From Bacteroidales bacterium (GTDB lineage: Bacteria; Bacteroidota; Bacteroidia; Bacteroidales; VadinHA17): a DNA stretch of 64,000 nucleotides. The notes under the pieces were generated by a model that saw nothing but the letters and a program-made list of their open reading frames with translations, had not been told where the DNA came from and searched no databases. Shown here in pieces: positions 60,145 through 64,000 of this stretch; position 1 is the first letter of the stretch; each line of letters starts with the position of its first letter. Both the position numbers and the translations under genes were made by a program. Where the stretch lies: positions 310,001 through 374,000 of the forward strand of contig JADJLX010000001.1 of assembly GCA_016709865.1 (NCBI GenBank). Direction: 5' to 3'.

Positions 60145-61062
60145 ATGAGGCGATATTTTTTCGGTTTATTATTAATACAGCTTCTTATTCCAACGCTTTC
60201 CGCACAGGAATGGATTGTTCCGGCAGATAAGAAAGGTAAACTCAGTACCTTTCCATTCAATGATGAAACAAGGAAAGCCGGAGAGAAACTGTACTCCATA
60301 AACTGCATGTCCTGTCATGGCACCCCGGGAAAAGCAAATTATCTCCCGCTGGTTCCCCCTCCAGGAGATCCGGCAACGGAGAAGATTCAAAAAAACAACG
60401 ACGGGGAAATTTTCTATAAAGTATCAGTCGGGCGTGGTCAGATGCCGTCTTTCAGAAGCGTCCTGACATCAAATGAAATCTGGAATGTAGTTTCTTTTCT
60501 TAGAAGTTTCAATACTGCCTATAAACAACAGGTAATGCCGGTCATAACATCATCAGCCTACCCTGGTGCGGTAATTGGATTACTTGTCTCATTCAACCCT
60601 GCCGATAGCACAATTATTCTTAAAGCTTCTGCAACTTCTGAAAAATCAAGTGTACCGGTTGCTGATGCGGAAGTTAAGCTGCTTGTAAAAAGGACATTCG
60701 GGATGCTCCCGGTAGACGAACCACAAACAACAGACAAAGAAGGGCTTGCAACCTTCAGGGTTCCTGCGGACCTTAAGGGAGATACTGCAGGAATGGTACT
60801 TGTAAGCGCCCGATTCACAGATGAAGATGTATTTGGCAGTGCCGGTAAAGATACCCTGCTGAATGCCGGACAAAAAGTTACACCTGTGAGCCTGGTAGCG
60901 CAGAGGGCTATGTGGAACAATGTAAGGAAAGCTCCCGTCTGGATAATTCTCGCCTATGGCCTTGGAGTACTCATAGCATGGGGCTTCATTTTACTGGTCT
61001 TAATGAAACTCAGGGATATTTATCTGGTTGGCGAAATCGTCTCTTCAGATAAGAAAGAATAG
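60145..61062 (+). CDS. Monohaem cytochrome c with C-terminal membrane anchor
   Basis: A 305-residue protein: signal peptide (ending near LSAQ), a class I cytochrome c domain (about 40-115) with the haem site CMSCH (Cys54, Cys57, His58) and axial Met100 in GRGQMPSF, then a ~130-residue beta-rich domain and a membrane helix near 265-290 with a short cytoplasmic tail. It is 4 bp after the NrfD-like gene and probably carries electrons between the Fe-S/NrfD pair and the oxidase. The beta-rich domain (PVADAEVKLLVKRTF) resembles Ig-like or carboxypeptidase-regulatory-like folds; no firm family. Confidence 0.9.
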   Translation: MRRYFFGLLLIQLLIPTLSAQEWIVPADKKGKLSTFPFNDETRKAGEKLYSINCMSCHGTPGKANYLPLVPPPGDPATEKIQKNNDGEIFYKVSVGRGQMPSFRSVLTSNEIWNVVSFLRSFNTAYKQQVMPVITSSAYPGAVIGLLVSFNPADSTIILKASATSEKSSVPVADAEVKLLVKRTFGMLPVDEPQTTDKEGLATFRVPADLKGDTAGMVLVSARFTDEDVFGSAGKDTLLNAGQKVTPVSLVAQRAMWNNVRKAPVWIILAYGLGVLIAWGFILLVLMKLRDIYLVGEIVSSDKKE

Positions 61063-61098
61063 ATTAACTGAACACCGGACAACATAGACAAATAAAAA

Positions 61099-61482
61099 AT
61101 GAAAAACATCACAACCCTTGGAAGAATCCTATTTGCAGTACCCTTTGCGATTTTCGGAATTAACCATTTCCTTATGATGGACTACTATGTGGGAATGCTC
61201 ACATCATTCATCCCTCTGGGTGCATATACAATTATTCTTACCGGGATAATGCTTATTGCAACAAGCATCAGCATAATCTCCAAAAAGTTCGTGAAAATAT
61301 CAACAATTACACTAGCAATCCTTCTGTTTATCTTTATAATCACTATTCATATTCCCCACCTGATAACTGATTCAGACAAGACAGCTACCTTAATCGCGCT
61401 TCTAAAAGATATCAGTCTTATGGGCGGATCGCTGATGATTGCCGGTATATATGCAGAAGATGAAAAACCTGTGACAAAATAA
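61099..61482 (+). CDS. DoxX-like small membrane protein
   Basis: A 127-residue protein with four hydrophobic helices and the DoxX-type pattern GRILFAVPFAIFGINHF and LPLGAYTIILTGIM-like regions. DoxX-family proteins are associated with terminal oxidases or thiol oxidation, but many have no known role. It lies in the operon between the cytochrome c and SCO1 genes. Confidence 0.8.
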   Translation: MKNITTLGRILFAVPFAIFGINHFLMMDYYVGMLTSFIPLGAYTIILTGIMLIATSISIISKKFVKISTITLAILLFIFIITIHIPHLITDSDKTATLIALLKDISLMGGSLMIAGIYAEDEKPVTK

Positions 61483-61487
61483 AAAAT

Positions 61488-62264
61488 ATGAAAAAAGTAT
61501 TTTCTCTGATTATTACAATCCTCCTTTTAGGAACCCTGAACGCTCAGGAGATGGTAAAAAGCGACCTGCTCGGGAAACCAGTTGAAATCGGAATCGTTGA
61601 ACATCTTGGAGAAACTATTCCAATGGATCTCTGGTTTTTGAACGAAAACAGTGATACCGTAACGCTGAGGCAGCTGATTGACAAACCAACAATAATGCTC
61701 TTTGTGTACTTCGACTGCCCTAACTTATGCAGCCCGCTGATGGATGGCGTTTCTGATATGGTCAGCAAGCTGGATATGACCCTGGGTAAAGATTACCAGA
61801 TAATTACAATAAGTTTCAACACAAAAGACACACCAGAAAAAGCCAGGGAAAAAAAGGTAAATTTTGTGCAGAAAATAAGCAAGGAGAATCAGCAATACTG
61901 GATCTATCTAACAGGCATACAGGAGAATATAAACACAATAACAGACGCTCTTGGTTTCAAATACAAAGCTCAGGGACTTGATTTTGCCCATGCATCTGCG
62001 ATTATGGTTCTAAGTCCCCAGGGGAAAATTACCAGGTACCTTTATGGTCTTTCGTTTCTCCCTTTCGATGTTAAGATGGCTATAGTTGAGGCACAGAAAG
62101 GTCTGGCCAGGCCAACTATCAATAAAGTACTTGAATATTGTTTTGCGTATAATCCCGGAAGTAAAACCTACACTTTACAGATAACAAGAATTATTGGAAG
62201 CATTACAATATTTATAGCGCTAATCGTTTTTGTAATTCTTCTTTTTAACAGACGAAAAAAATGA
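61488..62264 (+). CDS. SCO1/SenC copper-delivery protein
   Basis: A 258-residue thioredoxin-fold protein. A signal peptide (ending LNAQ) exports it, and the metal site is Cys77-x3-Cys81 (FDCPNLCSPL) plus His168 (DFAHAS), all three Cu-binding positions of SCO proteins. A membrane helix near 234-253 is unusual at the C terminus for SCO, where the anchor is normally N-terminal. SCO1 delivers copper to the CuA site of oxidase subunit II, so a subunit II gene is expected nearby; it is not in the visible part. Confidence 0.93.
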   Translation: MKKVFSLIITILLLGTLNAQEMVKSDLLGKPVEIGIVEHLGETIPMDLWFLNENSDTVTLRQLIDKPTIMLFVYFDCPNLCSPLMDGVSDMVSKLDMTLGKDYQIITISFNTKDTPEKAREKKVNFVQKISKENQQYWIYLTGIQENINTITDALGFKYKAQGLDFAHASAIMVLSPQGKITRYLYGLSFLPFDVKMAIVEAQKGLARPTINKVLEYCFAYNPGSKTYTLQITRIIGSITIFIALIVFVILLFNRRKK

Positions 62265-62277
62265 TAATCAGACAATT

Positions 62278-63909
62278 ATGAGCAATTCTGAAACCGGAAC
62301 ACACGTTAGTTACCTCGATCATCAGGGTAAATACAAGGGATTACTTTCATGGCTGCTTACCACAGATCACAAAAAGATAGGGTTGCTGTATCTCTACTCT
62401 ATAACTGTTTTCTTCTTTGTGGCAGCTATCCTCGGGGTTTTGATGAGGATAGAGCTGATTGCTCCCGGACAAACAATTATGGATGCCCAGACTTACAACG
62501 GAGTGTTCACAATTCATGGAATCATAATGATTTTTGTAATTGTGATACCAGCACTGCCGGCAATATTCGGGAACTTTTTCCTCCCGATCCTCATTGGGGC
62601 TAAAGATGTTGCATTCCCCAAACTAAACCTATTTTCTTTTTACCTGTTTTTCATTGGAGCCATTTTTGGAGTTCTTTCACAGTTTATCGGAGGAGGCGCA
62701 CCAGATACAGGCTGGACTTTTTATGTGCCTTACAGCGCTGAGTCTTCAACAAATGTGATATATGCCCTGGTTGCTGCGTTTATCCTGGGCTTTTCTTCTA
62801 TTCTGACAGGATTGAACTTTATTGTTACTATTCACAGGATGCGCGCACCGGGAATGGGATGGTTCAGGATGCCGCTATTCCCCTGGTCTCTTTACGCTAC
62901 TGCATGGATTCAGGTACTTGCTACACCAATTGTGGGAATAACACTACTTATGGTGATTGCCGAAAGGGTTCTGAAAATCGGGTTTTTTGATCCGGCTCTG
63001 GGTGGCGATCCTGTTTTGTTTCAGCATCTTTTCTGGATCTATTCTCATCCGGCTGTATATATTATGATTCTTCCGGGAATGGGTATTGTTACCGAGATAT
63101 TCCCAACCTTTAGTCAGAAACCTGTTTTCGGATATACAGCTATTCTGATTTCGAGTCTTGCAATTGCATTTGTCGGATACTTTGTCTGGGGACATCATAT
63201 GTTTACTGCAGGCATCAGCTATGGTTCAAGATGGTTTTTCTCGTTCCTTACGTTCATTGTAGCCGTCCCCAGTGCAATAAAAGTGTTCAACTGGGTATCT
63301 ACAATGTATGGGGGCTCAATTGACCTTAAACCGCCTCTTTTATACGCCATTTCATTTATCTTCCTTTTTATGATCGGCGGTTTTACCGGGCTCACACTTG
63401 GTGCTGTAGCTGCAAACGTCCAGGTTCATGATACAGCTTTCGTAGTAGCTCATTTTCATTACATCATATTCGGAGGTATGGGGTTTGCATTTTTTGCGGG
63501 AATCCACTACTGGTATCCCAAGATGTTCGGACGAATGTACAGCAACAGGTGGGCAAACATAGCATGGGCTGTTGTATTCTTTGGCTTCAACCTGCTTTAT
63601 TTCCCACTGTTTGTAATAGGAATACAGGGAATGCCAAGAAGGTATTTTGATTACCTGCCACAGTTCCAGACTGGTCATGTGCTTTCAACAATCGGAGCAT
63701 TTGTTCTTTTCACCGGGCTGGTTATGATGGTGTATAACCTTGTATATCATATAAAAAGGGGGGCAATAGCCCCTGCCAATCCGTGGAAAGGAGTTACACT
63801 TGAATGGCAGATACCATCACCTCCGTCACATGAGAATTTTGATGAGATACCTGTTATAACCACCGATCCATATGTATTCGGGAAAAGCACAGAAAACAAA
63901 CCAAGTTAA
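62278..63909 (+). CDS. Haem-copper oxidase subunit I, A2-type
   Basis: A 543-residue oxidase subunit with 12 hydrophobic helices. Haem and CuB ligands are in TIHGIIM, WIYSHPAVYIM (255-261), GHHMFTAG and VVAHFHYI. The D-channel residue is retained in LIGAKDVAFPKLN. The helix VI motif reads YSHPAVY rather than GHPEVY, so the Glu of A1-type enzymes is absent and the Tyr-Ser motif of A2-type enzymes is present. It starts 13 bp after SCO1 and is followed by subunit III. It reduces O2 and pumps protons. Confidence 0.96.
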   Translation: MSNSETGTHVSYLDHQGKYKGLLSWLLTTDHKKIGLLYLYSITVFFFVAAILGVLMRIELIAPGQTIMDAQTYNGVFTIHGIIMIFVIVIPALPAIFGNFFLPILIGAKDVAFPKLNLFSFYLFFIGAIFGVLSQFIGGGAPDTGWTFYVPYSAESSTNVIYALVAAFILGFSSILTGLNFIVTIHRMRAPGMGWFRMPLFPWSLYATAWIQVLATPIVGITLLMVIAERVLKIGFFDPALGGDPVLFQHLFWIYSHPAVYIMILPGMGIVTEIFPTFSQKPVFGYTAILISSLAIAFVGYFVWGHHMFTAGISYGSRWFFSFLTFIVAVPSAIKVFNWVSTMYGGSIDLKPPLLYAISFIFLFMIGGFTGLTLGAVAANVQVHDTAFVVAHFHYIIFGGMGFAFFAGIHYWYPKMFGRMYSNRWANIAWAVVFFGFNLLYFPLFVIGIQGMPRRYFDYLPQFQTGHVLSTIGAFVLFTGLVMMVYNLVYHIKRGAIAPANPWKGVTLEWQIPSPPSHENFDEIPVITTDPYVFGKSTENKPS

Positions 63910-63914
63910 AATAT

Positions 63915-64000
63915 ATGACTGTTCACGAAACTCATAGCACCCGCATTGACAGCGATACCGGAAAACTGGGAATGTGGATATTTCTTTTTACCGAACTCTT
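63915..64000 (+). CDS. Haem-copper oxidase subunit III, N-terminal fragment
   Basis: The frame starts 5 bp after subunit I and continues past the window edge. The first 28 residues (MTVHETHSTRIDSDTGKLGM then WIFLFTEL) match the start of subunit III proteins, which have GMWLFL-SE-.. at the first helix. Only this much can be seen. Confidence 0.8.
   Translation, partial: MTVHETHSTRIDSDTGKLGMWIFLFTEL

Noticed and set aside
1-64000. Many long open frames opposite or inside real genes, for example 18585-19271 (-), 38994-39443 (+), 60558-60920 (-)
   Set aside because: They lie in shadow frames of well-supported genes, show no family motifs and have no separate promoter or ribosome-binding support.
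1-64000. Mobile element, prophage or integron
   Set aside because: No transposase, integrase, phage structural gene or tRNA-flanked junction was found; only short non-coding repeats occur.

Overview
The window reads as chromosomal DNA from a Bacteroidota bacterium, probably a free-living or environmental relative of the Bacteroidales/Marinilabiliales. Support comes from TAnnTTTG (-7) promoters, some with TTTG at -33 and a 19 bp spacer; Bacteroidota-type genes (DUF4271 protein, a sensor kinase with 14 beta-propeller repeats and Y_Y_Y domain, PorT-like barrel with ECF sigma/anti-sigma, LytS/LytTR pair); pyrophosphate-type phosphofructokinases; and AT-rich coding sequence. No rRNA, tRNA, CRISPR array, transposase or phage gene is visible. 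No gene-free stretch exceeds about 250 bases, and most larger gaps are occupied by short palindromic repeats.

Layout. 1-3.5 kb: tail of a LiaF-like protein, a LytS kinase and LytTR regulator, yidD, and a membrane zinc peptidase behind a sigma-54 promoter. 3.5-10.6 kb: a methyltransferase, then a minus-strand operon (TetR, LolA-like protein, two FtsX permeases, ATPase, outer-membrane barrel) resembling a lipid or lipoprotein trafficking system. 10.8-20.2 kb: a repeat-plus-GH16-like protein with lost catalytic residues, OmpA, a secreted unknown, the 1184-residue propeller kinase, and an ECF sigma/anti-sigma/barrel set. 20.3-26.9 kb: a tightly overlapping plus-strand operon (ThiF/MoeB-like, pepE, AsmA-like, sensor kinase, U32 peptidase-family enzyme).

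26.9-34.5 kb: a minus-strand run of rsgA, a pseudo-histidine kinase whose phospho-accepting His is Tyr, and mnmH, followed by two PPi-type phosphofructokinases. 34.7-45.4 kb: a sugar-epimerase-like protein, TldE/TldD (TldD carries a Tat signal), an M14 carboxypeptidase homologue with altered active-site residues, an FNR-like regulator, a PHP phosphatase, mntP, dtd, an MFS exporter and a lipoprotein. 45.4-56.4 kb: housekeeping genes (deoC, DUF4271, hemD, rnpA, S41 protease, moaE, moaD, polA, queD, acyl-CoA ligase). 56.5-64 kb: an exported superoxide dismutase diverging from a respiratory operon of an HMA copper-binding lipoprotein, Tat-type Fe-S protein, NrfD-like membrane protein, monohaem cytochrome c, DoxX-like protein, SCO1, A2-type haem-copper oxidase subunit I and the start of subunit III.

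The best candidates for an under-described system are (1) the respiratory operon, which could pass electrons from quinol through NrfD/Fe-S/cytochrome c to an oxidase without a molybdopterin-like subunit; (2) the TetR regulator with a canonical EF-hand loop; (3) the three-repeat/dead-GH16 protein without a signal peptide; and (4) the pseudo-kinase with an intact terminal receiver. All functions are inferred by reading protein sequence; no database search was run.
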